A stretch of DNA of 64,000 nucleotides from positions 1 through 64,000 of the forward strand of contig NZ_JAYGHH010000020.1 in the NCBI RefSeq assembly GCF_034931045.1. Reading direction: 5' to 3'. Source of the stretch: Nodularia sp034931045 (GTDB lineage: Bacteria; Cyanobacteriota; Cyanobacteriia; Cyanobacteriales; Nostocaceae). Positions 8,200 through 18,000 of the stretch are shown here, one piece after another. How positions within the stretch are numbered: position 1 is the stretch's first letter; each line of letters opens with the position of its first letter. The notes beneath the pieces were generated by a model. It was not told the origin of the DNA, searched no databases, and saw only the letters and a program-made list of their open reading frames with translations. The translations under genes and the position numbers were made by a program.

Positions 8200-11100
8200 A
8201 TGTCTGCTTATTCAATTGATACGGCTTTGGCAGAGTTAGAGAGCCTTATCAAAAGTGTTGAGAAAACTTTGATTAGGTCAATAGAGGACAAGAAGTTGAG
8301 CAAGGAAACACCAATGTCAGTTAACAAAATTAATAGGAAATTAGCACAAAATCCCATAGCTATTGTCGGGATGGCTTCTCTATTACCTCAAGCTAGAAAT
8401 TTACGGGAATACTGGCAAAATATCGTTAACAAAATTGATTGTATTACTGATGTCCCGTCCACACATTGGAGCGTCGAAGATTATTACGACCCCAACCCCA
8501 GAACCCCTGAAGACAAAACCTACTGTAAAAGAGGTGGGTTTATTCCAGAGGTTGATTTTAACCCAATGGAATTTGGTATTCCTCCCAGCATCTTGGAAGT
8601 TACAGATATTTCCCAGCTATTAGGTTTGGTAATTGCTAAAGAAGCAATGGAAGATGCTGGTTATGGTGACTCCCGTGAATTTAGCCGTGAGAAGATTGGA
8701 GTCATCTTGGGGGTGGCTATGGCCAAGCAATTGGGAATGCCACTTTCAGCTCGGCTAGAGTATCCTGTTTGGGAAAAAGCACTCAAAAGCAGTGGTATTT
8801 CTGATGAAGATACTCAAAAAATTATCGAAAAAATTAAAAGCGCCTATATCAAATGGGATGAAAATGCTTTTCCTGGAATGTTGGCGAATGTGGTGGCGGG
8901 AAGAATTGCGAACCGCTTGAATTTTGGTGGGACAAATTGTGTCGTGGATGCGGCTTGCGCTAGTTCCTTTGGTGCTTTGAAAATGGCTATCAGCGAACTG
9001 GTGGAACATCGGGCTGATATGATGCTCACAGGTGGTGTTGATACTGACAACACTATCATGGCTTACATTTCTTTCAGCAAAACACCAGCCGTTTCTCCTA
9101 GCGAAAACACTAAACCTTTCGATGCTAAATCTGATGGGATGTTGCTGGGTGAAGGTGTTTGTATGTATGTCCTCAAGCGTCTGGAAGATGCGGAACGGGA
9201 CAATGATAAAATTTATGCCGTAATTAAAGGTATTGGTACTTCTAGTGATGGTCGCTACAAGAGTATTTATGCTCCCCGCAAGGAAGGTCAAGTTAGAGCC
9301 TTGGAACGTGCTTATGATGATGCTGACTTTTCTCCGGCGACTGTAGGGTTAATGGAAGCCCACGGGACTGGAACAATGGCTGGCGACCCCACCGAGTTCA
9401 GTTCTTTAAGAGACTACTTTAGTCAGCATGATTCCCAAAAACAGCATATCGCTTTGGGGAGTGTAAAATCTCAAATTGGACATACCAAAGCGGCGGCTGG
9501 TGCTGCAAGTTTGATTAAAACAGCTTTGGCACTGCATCACAAAGTTTTACCCGCAACCATCAATATTACTGAACCAAATCCTAAGCTGGATATCAAAAAT
9601 TCATCATTTTATTTGAATACCCAAACTAGACCTTGGATTCGGGCGGAAGGTGAAGCACCAAGACGGGCTGGGGTAAGTTCTTTCGGTTTTGGTGGAACAA
9701 ATTATCACGTGGTTTTAGAAGAATACGAAACTGAAAAAAATCTTCCCTACCGTTTACACAGTACAGCTCGTGAGGTGTTGCTATTTGCGAATAGTCCCGC
9801 ACAACTGTTGAGTAAATGTGAAGAAACTTTCAATCAGTTACAGTCAGCCGATGGTGAAGGACACTTTGCTGCATTAGTGAAAGAATGTCAATCAGTGGAG
9901 ATTCCCCAGGTTGCAGCTAGAGTTGGGTTTGTGGCTGAGAATCTCCAAGAAGCTTGTAAGTTGATGCAGGTTAGTATTGACTGGCTGAAACACAAGGCTT
10001 CTGCAACATCTTGGGAACATCCTCAAGGTATTTATTATCGTTCCTCTGGGATGGAGTTGGGCGGAAAGGTTGTTTCTCTATTTTCTGGACAGGGTTCGCA
10101 ATACCTGGAAATGGGGCGAGAATTGGTAATGAACTTTCCTACCATGCGCCGTTTGCATGGCTGTATGGATAGTTTGCTACTCAAAGATAATTTGCAACCA
10201 GTTTCAGAAATTGTCTTTCCCCATCCGGTGTTTGATGAGGCAGAAAAAAATGCCCAAATTGCTGCACTGCAACGCACAGAATACGCTCAACCTGCCATTG
10301 GGGTATTTAGCGCTGGTTTGTATTCTATATTGCAACAAGCGGGATTTAAATCTGATTTTGTGGCGGGACACAGCTTTGGCGAACTAACAGCTTTATGGGC
10401 TGCGGGGGTTTTGAGTGAAGCAGATTATTTGTTTCTAGTGAAGTCTAGAGGTCAAGCGATGGCTGCGCCAGAAGACCCAGACCATGATGCTGGGAGTATG
10501 TTGGCGGTGAAGGAAGAAATTAGTAAGGTTGCGGTGGTGTTGCGGAATTATCCCCAAGTTACCATTGCTAACTTTAATTCTCCCACACAAATTGTTTTGG
10601 CAGGGCCGACGGCAGAAATCGCTAAGGTGAGACAAGCTTTACAGGAACAAGGTTGTACTGCGGTGGTGTTACCTGTGTCTGCTGCTTTCCACACGCCGTT
10701 AATTGCTTTTGCTCAAAAATCCTTTGCGATCGCCACTAAATCTGTTAAATTCAATCAGCCTCAAATTCCTGTCTTCACCAACGTTACAGGTAAACCCTAT
10801 CCCCAAGAAGCCCAAGCAATTCAGAAAATTCTGGAAACTCACCTGTCTAATTCGGTGATGTTTAAACAGGAAATTGAAAATATCTATGCTGCGGGTGGCT
10901 ATTGCTTTGTGGAATTTGGTCCCCGGCGGATTTTGACCAACTTGGTAAAAGATATTTTAGGCGATCGCCCACATCTTACCATCTCATTGAACCCCAGCAC
11001 TCAAAAGAACAGCGATCGTTCCTTGCGAGAAGCGGCTGTACAGTTGCGTGTAGTGGGCTTATCTTTGAAAAACCTCGATCCGTATCAAGTAGAACCTGCA

Positions 11101-13056
11101 CTACCACCAGTGGAGAAGAAGAAGGCGATAAATGTGCGTTTAAACGGCATGAACTATGTGTCCGAAAAAACCAAGAATGCCTTTCCTGAAGCTTTGCGGA
11201 ACGGACATCAAGTAAGTTTACCAATGACTTCCACACCGGACTTTTCGGAAGTTGTAGCCAGCACACCACCAGTTAAAGAACATACCACTAATGGACGTGT
11301 TGCCCATCCTATCGATAGTCTGCCCGAATTTTCACATAAATCTACTAATACTGCACCGCAGCCTCAAATGAATCCTGTGATTCTTCCGACTGCAATAGCC
11401 CAGGAGACAAAGATGCAACCAACACCAGAAAAACCTGTAAATTACCAACGGGCGTTAGAAAGTTTAGAATATCTGCTGACACAGTTCCAGCAAAATCAAA
11501 CCGAAAATCTGCAAGTCCACGGGACTTATCTGCAACATCAGATGGAATACACCAAAGCGTTTTTCCAATTGATGCAGCAACAGAACGCTGTGTTTGCCAA
11601 CAGCAAATCTAACGATGAATCAGCACAACTTCAGCTAGTTGTCAAAGAAAGTGTAGAACGGGGAATGATGCAGTTTCACAGCCAACAAGGTGAAACCCTA
11701 CGCATCCATGAGCAATATCTTGTAGAACAGTTAGAATACGCCAAGAAGTTTTTCCAACTTATCCAACAAGAATATTCTCAAATCATTTCCACTCAGGTAA
11801 CAACTCAGCCCACAGAGACACTAGCACCAGCGCCTGTAGCAGTAACACCAGCCCCTGTAGTTGAAACAGTACCTGAACCTGTAGCAGTAACACCAGCCCC
11901 TGTAGTTGAAACAGCACCTGAACCTGTAGCAGTAACACCAGCCCCTGTAGTTGAAACAGCACCAGCACCTGTAGCAGTAACACCAGCCCCTGTAGTTGAA
12001 ACAGCACCTGAACCTATATCTGCACCTAAAATTGACTTAGCCGACTTAGGTAATAACTTATTAGCCATCACCAGTGATAAAACTGGCTATCCAGTTGAGA
12101 TGCTGGAAATGGAAATGGATATGGAGGCTGATTTAGGAATTGACTCCATCAAACGGGTAGAAATATTGGGCGCGATGCAAGATAAGTACCCTAATTTACC
12201 CCAACCCAATATTGAAGAACTGGGAGACCTCCGCACCATTGGTCAAATAGTTGATTATCTCCAAAAGCTGGCTGCTGGAGGTGAAAAAAAAAAGTCTCAG
12301 CGGTCGTTTAGTTACCAGCCAGTCCAGGTAATAGAGGGTGTGACACGGCGACCAGCTAAACTGCAATTCCTCCCACCACCGGATAGTTTAGATTTTGCTT
12401 TACCAGAGGGACACGTGAGTGTAATTACTGACGATGGTTCCCTCACCACCTCCAAATTAGCTCAAACTTTAAGCGAACGAGGCGGGAAAGTGGTAATTTT
12501 AAGTTTCCCCCCATCTATCGTTCCTCAACAATCGTCTTTACCAGTCGGAGTGAATCGCGTAGTTCTCGCAGATATGACCGAAGAATTACTCCAACATAAA
12601 TTATCTGCGATCGCGACTCACTTCGGCAACATTGGTGCATTCATTCATATTCATCCAGTATTTCAGAGAAATCAGACACCTGCTTACTTAGAACAAGAAA
12701 AAGCCATTGTCAAGCACGTGTTCTTCATAGCCAAACATCTCAAGCAAACTCTCAATGAAGTGGCGGGTTATGAACGCAGTTGTTTCTTAACTGTCAACCG
12801 TTTAGATGGTGCTTTTGGCTTAGAACATAACATCAACTTCGGAGTGATTGGTGCTGGATTATTTGGATTAACCAAATCTCTAAAGTGGGAATGGCCAAAA
12901 GTCTTTACTCGCGCCATTGACTTAAGTCCAGCTATCAATCCCCAACAGTCAGCAGAACATATTATCGCTGAACTGCACGACCCCAATAATTATATCAGCG
13001 AAGTTGCTTACGGTTCCCAAGGACGCGTAACCTTAGTTGCTTCTTTCGAGAAGTAA
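8200..13056 (+). CDS. hglE: Heterocyst glycolipid synthase HglE (KS-AT-ACP-half KR)
   Basis: This 1618-residue polyketide/Pfa-type synthase begins chain assembly of the heterocyst glycolipid aglycone. Ketosynthase covers about residues 45-490, with active Cys253 (DAACASS), HGTGT and GHTKAAAG. Acyltransferase covers about 630-930, with GHSFGE and Ser725. Two helical repeats (about 1081-1131 and 1151-1192) are followed by a Pro/Val-rich linker made of four 15-residue repeats. One acyl carrier domain carries Ser1316 in GIDSIKR. The C-terminal 250 residues match the non-catalytic half of a ketoreductase, and the catalytic half begins the next gene. I kept the start at 8200; a later ATG at 8314 is possible. 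The gene heads the plus-strand cluster. Confidence 0.93.
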   Translation: MSAYSIDTALAELESLIKSVEKTLIRSIEDKKLSKETPMSVNKINRKLAQNPIAIVGMASLLPQARNLREYWQNIVNKIDCITDVPSTHWSVEDYYDPNPRTPEDKTYCKRGGFIPEVDFNPMEFGIPPSILEVTDISQLLGLVIAKEAMEDAGYGDSREFSREKIGVILGVAMAKQLGMPLSARLEYPVWEKALKSSGISDEDTQKIIEKIKSAYIKWDENAFPGMLANVVAGRIANRLNFGGTNCVVDAACASSFGALKMAISELVEHRADMMLTGGVDTDNTIMAYISFSKTPAVSPSENTKPFDAKSDGMLLGEGVCMYVLKRLEDAERDNDKIYAVIKGIGTSSDGRYKSIYAPRKEGQVRALERAYDDADFSPATVGLMEAHGTGTMAGDPTEFSSLRDYFSQHDSQKQHIALGSVKSQIGHTKAAAGAASLIKTALALHHKVLPATINITEPNPKLDIKNSSFYLNTQTRPWIRAEGEAPRRAGVSSFGFGGTNYHVVLEEYETEKNLPYRLHSTAREVLLFANSPAQLLSKCEETFNQLQSADGEGHFAALVKECQSVEIPQVAARVGFVAENLQEACKLMQVSIDWLKHKASATSWEHPQGIYYRSSGMELGGKVVSLFSGQGSQYLEMGRELVMNFPTMRRLHGCMDSLLLKDNLQPVSEIVFPHPVFDEAEKNAQIAALQRTEYAQPAIGVFSAGLYSILQQAGFKSDFVAGHSFGELTALWAAGVLSEADYLFLVKSRGQAMAAPEDPDHDAGSMLAVKEEISKVAVVLRNYPQVTIANFNSPTQIVLAGPTAEIAKVRQALQEQGCTAVVLPVSAAFHTPLIAFAQKSFAIATKSVKFNQPQIPVFTNVTGKPYPQEAQAIQKILETHLSNSVMFKQEIENIYAAGGYCFVEFGPRRILTNLVKDILGDRPHLTISLNPSTQKNSDRSLREAAVQLRVVGLSLKNLDPYQVEPALPPVEKKKAINVRLNGMNYVSEKTKNAFPEALRNGHQVSLPMTSTPDFSEVVASTPPVKEHTTNGRVAHPIDSLPEFSHKSTNTAPQPQMNPVILPTAIAQETKMQPTPEKPVNYQRALESLEYLLTQFQQNQTENLQVHGTYLQHQMEYTKAFFQLMQQQNAVFANSKSNDESAQLQLVVKESVERGMMQFHSQQGETLRIHEQYLVEQLEYAKKFFQLIQQEYSQIISTQVTTQPTETLAPAPVAVTPAPVVETVPEPVAVTPAPVVETAPEPVAVTPAPVVETAPAPVAVTPAPVVETAPEPISAPKIDLADLGNNLLAITSDKTGYPVEMLEMEMDMEADLGIDSIKRVEILGAMQDKYPNLPQPNIEELGDLRTIGQIVDYLQKLAAGGEKKKSQRSFSYQPVQVIEGVTRRPAKLQFLPPPDSLDFALPEGHVSVITDDGSLTTSKLAQTLSERGGKVVILSFPPSIVPQQSSLPVGVNRVVLADMTEELLQHKLSAIATHFGNIGAFIHIHPVFQRNQTPAYLEQEKAIVKHVFFIAKHLKQTLNEVAGYERSCFLTVNRLDGAFGLEHNINFGVIGAGLFGLTKSLKWEWPKVFTRAIDLSPAINPQQSAEHIIAELHDPNNYISEVAYGSQGRVTLVASFEK
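11833..12012 (+). repeat. Four 45-base tandem repeats inside hglE
   Basis: Four consecutive 45-base units, nearly identical, encode the 15-residue unit PVAVTPAPVVETxPE. They form a flexible Pro/Val-rich linker just before the acyl carrier domain. Copy number is likely to vary between strains because the units are so similar. Confidence 0.95.
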
Positions 13057-13112
13057 CGTTAATGAGGGAGGTATAACCATATCTCCCTCTGCGTTTCAGG
13101 ATTATTTTTTGT

Positions 13113-13198
13113 CTCACGCAAAGGCGCAAAGACGCAAAGAAGAAAGAACACTAAGTCTCATCTCTCTGTGTACTCTGCGTCTCTGTGGTTAGTTCCTC
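13113..13198 (+). repeat. MITE-like repeat in the hglE-hglD spacer
   Basis: A left arm of CGCAAAGG/CGCAAAGA units (13115-13139) is followed by a right arm of the inverted kind (CTCTGTGTACTCTGCG, 13164-13198). Similar paired arms occupy the next two hgl spacers. The right arm overlaps the first codons of the longest hglD frame, which argues for the later start at 13215. Confidence 0.65.
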
Positions 13199-13214
13199 TT
13201 TAATCATAAAAAAT

Positions 13215-14933
13215 ATGACTACACAAACTCAAGTTCGCCCTTCATCAGTTTTTGTTGTCAGTGGTGGTGCAAAAGGGATTACAGCCCAATGTGCAATTAA
13301 AATGGCGCAGCACCAACCTTGTAAATTTATTCTCCTTGGTCGTTCCGAGCTTTTAGAAATTGAACCAGCATTTGCTCAAGATTGTATCGAAGAACCAGCC
13401 TTAAAGAAACGCATCATGGAAAATCTTCTGTCTCAAGGAGAAAAACCAACTCCTATGAGTGTACTGAAGATATATAACAAAATCGTTTCCAGTCGAGAAA
13501 TTAAAAAAACCTTAGCAAGTATCCAAGAAACAGGCGCTCAAGCCGAATATATTAGTGTAGATGTCACAAATGTTGCAGATTTACAGCAAAAATTAGCGGC
13601 TGTAGGTGCAATCACTGGGATTATCCACGGGGCGGGAAATTTAGCTGATAAGCTGATTGAAAAGAAGACAGACCAGGATTTTGAAAAGGTTTACACAGCT
13701 AAGGTGCAGGGATTAGAAAATCTCTTGACTTGTGTGAACCTTGAGCAACTCCAGCATTTAGTATTGTTCTCCTCCGTAACTGGATTTTACGGCAATATTG
13801 GACAATCTGATTATGCGATCGCTAACGAAATTCTCAATAAATCTGCCCATTTAATTAAGCAAAATCATCCTCAGTGTCATGTAGTCGCCATTAACTGGGG
13901 TGCTTGGGATAGTGGGATGGTGTCACCAGAACTAAAAAAAGCGCTTGCAGAAAGGGGATTTGATATTATTCCTGTGGATGCGGGTACACAAATGTTAGTT
14001 AACGAATTGCACCCAGCCCATAATGACACTGCACAAGTTGTCATTGGTAGTCCATTGGTTCCCCCAACTATAGAATTAGATTCCCAACTCCGGACTCATC
14101 GCATCCGTCGCCAGATGAAACTGGAAGCGAATCCCTTTTTATATGACCATGCAATAGCAGGTTCTCCCGTATTACCTGCTACCTGTGCAATGACATGGAT
14201 AATTAATTGCTGTGAGGAAATGTATCCCGGTTATCGATTATTCAATTACACAGATTTCAAAGTTTTAAAGGGAATTACCTTTAACCATAACTTAGCCAAA
14301 GAACATATTCTCGATATAGAAGAAGTTGAAAAAATCAACGCCGAAAAAATTGTCATTAAAGCTAAAATCTGGAGTAAAAACCCAGCCGGAAAAACCCATT
14401 ATCATTTTAGCGCTCAACTCAACCTGCATAGAGTAATTCCTAACTCTCCTACTTATGCAGCTATCAATCTAAATTCAGATAACATCATTAGCACCACAGG
14501 CAAAGATTTCTATCAAAATGGTGGGGCGACATTATTTCACGGCCCTTCATTTCAAGAAGTGCAAAGAGTTTTAAATATTACCCCTGAAAAAATTACCACA
14601 GAATGTTTGTGGACAGAAATCAGTCCTCAAAAACAAGGACAATTCCCCGTTAAATGGGTGAATCCTTATACAACAGACTTAAGTATGCACGCCTTATGGA
14701 TATGGACACAACACTTTCATCAAGAAGGTTGCTTACCAGGAAAAGTAGAGAAATTTGAACAATTTGCCCCTACTCCACACAATGAACCATTTTATGTTTC
14801 TTGTGAAATAAAAGCGAAGACTCCGAGTAGTGCGATCGCAGATTTTATTATACACGATAATCAGGGAAAAATATACTCTCAAATGCTAGGCGCTCATGCC
14901 ATTATTTGGTCAATGAAACAACTGAGAAATTAA
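13215..14933 (+). CDS. hglD: Heterocyst glycolipid ketoreductase-dehydratase HglD
   Basis: I start this 572-residue protein at ATG 13215 rather than the GTG at 13185, which lies in a repeat. The N-terminal 260 residues are the catalytic half of a ketoreductase, with VSGGAKGIT for NADPH and SSVTGFYGNIGQSDYAIAN holding the Ser/Tyr/Asn residues. The rest is a double-hotdog dehydratase: His312 lies in HAIAGSPVLP (HxxxGxxxxP) and Asp488 in DLSMH (DxxxH). It should reduce and dehydrate the beta-keto acyl chain made by HglE and HglC. The structural ketoreductase half sits at the end of HglE, so the two proteins probably have to associate. Confidence 0.88.
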   Translation: MTTQTQVRPSSVFVVSGGAKGITAQCAIKMAQHQPCKFILLGRSELLEIEPAFAQDCIEEPALKKRIMENLLSQGEKPTPMSVLKIYNKIVSSREIKKTLASIQETGAQAEYISVDVTNVADLQQKLAAVGAITGIIHGAGNLADKLIEKKTDQDFEKVYTAKVQGLENLLTCVNLEQLQHLVLFSSVTGFYGNIGQSDYAIANEILNKSAHLIKQNHPQCHVVAINWGAWDSGMVSPELKKALAERGFDIIPVDAGTQMLVNELHPAHNDTAQVVIGSPLVPPTIELDSQLRTHRIRRQMKLEANPFLYDHAIAGSPVLPATCAMTWIINCCEEMYPGYRLFNYTDFKVLKGITFNHNLAKEHILDIEEVEKINAEKIVIKAKIWSKNPAGKTHYHFSAQLNLHRVIPNSPTYAAINLNSDNIISTTGKDFYQNGGATLFHGPSFQEVQRVLNITPEKITTECLWTEISPQKQGQFPVKWVNPYTTDLSMHALWIWTQHFHQEGCLPGKVEKFEQFAPTPHNEPFYVSCEIKAKTPSSAIADFIIHDNQGKIYSQMLGAHAIIWSMKQLRN

Positions 14934-14939
14934 TTGCAC

Positions 14940-15005
14940 CAGACGCAGAGGCGCAGAGAGAGGAGGTTTATTCTCTTGGCGCTCTTGGCGTACTTGGCGG
15001 TTCGT
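14940..15005 (+). repeat. MITE-like repeat in the hglD-hglC spacer
   Basis: CGCAGAGGCGCAGAGAG at 14944-14960 is followed by TTGGCG units ending in GGCGGTTCGT (14973-15005). It has the same type of paired arms as in the spacers before hglD and hglA. The short open frame starting at 14934 is made of this repeat. Confidence 0.65.
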
Positions 15006-15093
15006 ATATTGCATTTCATTCACATTCTCAAATTTGGGGAACAGCGTAAATCCTGCCTTCTTTTAATACCCCAAAACTGTCGAGGATATAACA

Positions 15094-18000
15094 ATGCAAA
15101 AAATAGCCATCATCGGATTATCCAGCCTATTTCCCGATGCTAAAAACCCTGACGAATTTTGGCAAAATCTTGTTTCCCAAAAAGATGCCACATCATCAGC
15201 AACCATCGCCGAAATTGGCGTAGATCCCACTATTTTTTACAACCCAGTTAAAGGCACACCAGATAAAACATATTCCCTCAAAGGTGGCTACATTCGAGAC
15301 TTTGAATTTGATGCTTCTGAATACAACCTCCCCTCAGAATTAATTGCAGGTTTAGACGACAGCTTCAAATGGTCATTATATGCAGCCAAACAAGCCATTA
15401 AGAATAGTGGCTACTGGGGAAAGCAAAACCTCCTTGCTAAATGTGGTGTAATTCTGGGTAATCTTTCCTTCCCAACCAGACTTTCCCATCAATTATTCTC
15501 CCCTATTTATCAGCAAGCGATCGCACCTGCTGTTAAAGAACTTTTGCAGCATGAAAACTTTGATTTAGCTGGTTTACCCATAACAACCAAAGCATCTGTT
15601 TACAATGCGATGATTTCCGGCTTACCAGCATCAATAGTTGCTCAAGCCTTATCATTATCTAGAATTAACTTATGTCTAGATGCGGCTTGTTCATCTTCAT
15701 TTTATGCGATCAAGTTAGCCTCTCATTACCTATCATCCCATAAAGCTGACATGATGTTAGCCGGAGCCATCAGTTGTGCAGACTCATTATTTGTGCGAAT
15801 GCTCTTTTCTGGTGTCCAAGGCTTTGCAGAAGACGGTACAAGTCGCCCTCTAGATAAGACATCCAGAGGCTTGATTCCCGGTGATGGTGTAGGAATGGTA
15901 GTCCTAAAAAGATACACCGATGCTATCAGAGATAATGACAATATTCTCGCCACAATTTGCGGTAATGGACTCTCCAACGATGGTAAAGGTAAGCACTTAC
16001 TTAGCCCCAATACCAAAGGACAAGTTCTCGCCTTTGAACGAGCTTATAACGAAGCTCAAATCAGTCCTCAAAGCATCGACTATTTAGAATGTCATGCTAC
16101 CGGGACATTATTAGGCGATACCACCGAACTCAACTCCATAGCTACCTTTTTCGGACAACATCAAGCCTCACCTTTAGTCGGTTCTGCTAAAGCCAACGTC
16201 GGGCATTTATTAACTGCTGCTGGGATGGTAGGCTTGACAAAAGTAATTCTGAGTATGTCTCAGAACATCATTCCACCTACCATTAATGTTGATGTCCCCT
16301 TAGCCTCAGACAATAATGTTATTTCCAGTGATAATATTGTCAGAAAAGCTACGACTTGGCCTAACAACAATACACCCATTAAACGAGCAGCTATCAGTGC
16401 CTTTGGTTTTGGCGGTACTAATTCCCACTTAATTCTTGAACAAGGAAATACAGCCCCAGATATAAACTCAAATGCACCTGTAGAACAGGCTAAAGTCGCT
16501 ATTGTCGGTATGGATGCCTTTTTCGGTGGTTGTAACGGATTAGATGCCTTTGAGCGCAGTATTTACGAAGGAAAACAGCATTTTATTCCTCTACCCCCTT
16601 CCAGATGGCAAGGTATAGACGAGCAAACAGACTTACTGCAAGAGTATGGTTTAGAGGATGGTAAACCACCAATTGGAGCATACATCCAAGACTTTGACAT
16701 TGATACTTTAGCTTGTAAGGTTCCTCCCAATGAAGTTGAAAAACTCAATCCTCAACAACTATTACTATTAAAAGTTGCTAACCGTGCTGTTGAAGATGCA
16801 GGACTAAAAGAAGGTGGAAATGTCGCAGTAATTGTAGCGGCAGAAACCGAACTTTCTGTACATCAGCTACAACAACGATGGGATTTATCTTGGCAGGTAA
16901 AAGAAGGCTTATTAGAGGATAATATCTCTTTACCAGATGCAGAACTTTCCCAGCTAGAAAGCATAGTTAAAGATAGCATCCATCATCCTGTTGAAACCAG
17001 CGAGTATGTCAGTCACATCGCCAATATTATGGCAGGTAGAATTTCTGCTTTATGGAACTTCACAGGCCCCGCTTTCACAATGACGGCTGGTGAAAACTCT
17101 GCTCTTAAAGCCTTAGAAGTAGCACAAATGTTACTAGCATCTGGAGAAGTCGAGGCTGTAGTTTTAGGTGCAATTGATTTGGCTGGAGGTGTAGAAAATG
17201 TCTTATTACGCAGTCAATTAGCCAAAATCAATCAAGGCATCAATACCTTAAGTTTTGACGAAAATGCCGATGGTTGGATGGTCGGAGAAGGTGCTGGTGC
17301 AGTTGTCCTCAAGCGTCATGACACGGCTCAACAAGAAAACCACAAAATATATGCTGTACTGGATGCCGTCAGTTTTGCAGCAGCCACAAATAATGCTTGT
17401 CAGCAAGCTTTTGAAATCGCCAAAATTCAACCCCAAGAAGTTAACTATGTAGAGGTTTTTGGTAGTGGTATTCCTCAACAAGATGAAGCCGAAATCACCG
17501 GGTTATTACAGGCTTATCCTCAAACTGGAAATGGTCTGCAATGTGCCATTGGTAGCGTCAAGGCTAATATAGGTCATACATACACAGCATCAGGAATTGC
17601 CAGCTTAATCAAAACTGCTCTTTGTCTCTATTACAGATACATTCCCGCGACTCCTAAATGGTCTGGTGCAAAGACTCCACAAAAATGGTCAGGTAGTCCC
17701 TTCTATGTCGCTACAGAGTCTAGACCTTGGTTTGTCGATAAAGGTGGTACACGTCGTATAGCCGCTATCAATAGCATAGGTATAGACGAGACTTATGCTC
17801 ACGTCATCTTATCCGAAGACCCAGACCAAGAAGAACGTGACAGTAGGTATTTACAGCAAATGCCTTTTCATCTGTTCCCCGTAGCAGCTGAAAGTCAAAA
17901 CAATCTACAAGAGGTTTTAAATAATCTCGAAAAAACTATTGCAGATAGTTCTTGTTTATCAACTACAGCCAGTCAAACCTTTACAACTTTTCAAGAGCAT

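Noticed and set aside
8755..9291. 178-codon minus-strand frame inside hglE
   Set aside because: Shadow of the ketosynthase domain; no start signals or family match.
11783..12071. Long minus-strand frames opposite hglE
   Set aside because: They come from the 45-base tandem repeat, which is open in several frames.
14934..15143. 69-codon frame between hglD and hglC
   Set aside because: Made of the spacer repeat and running into hglC in another frame.
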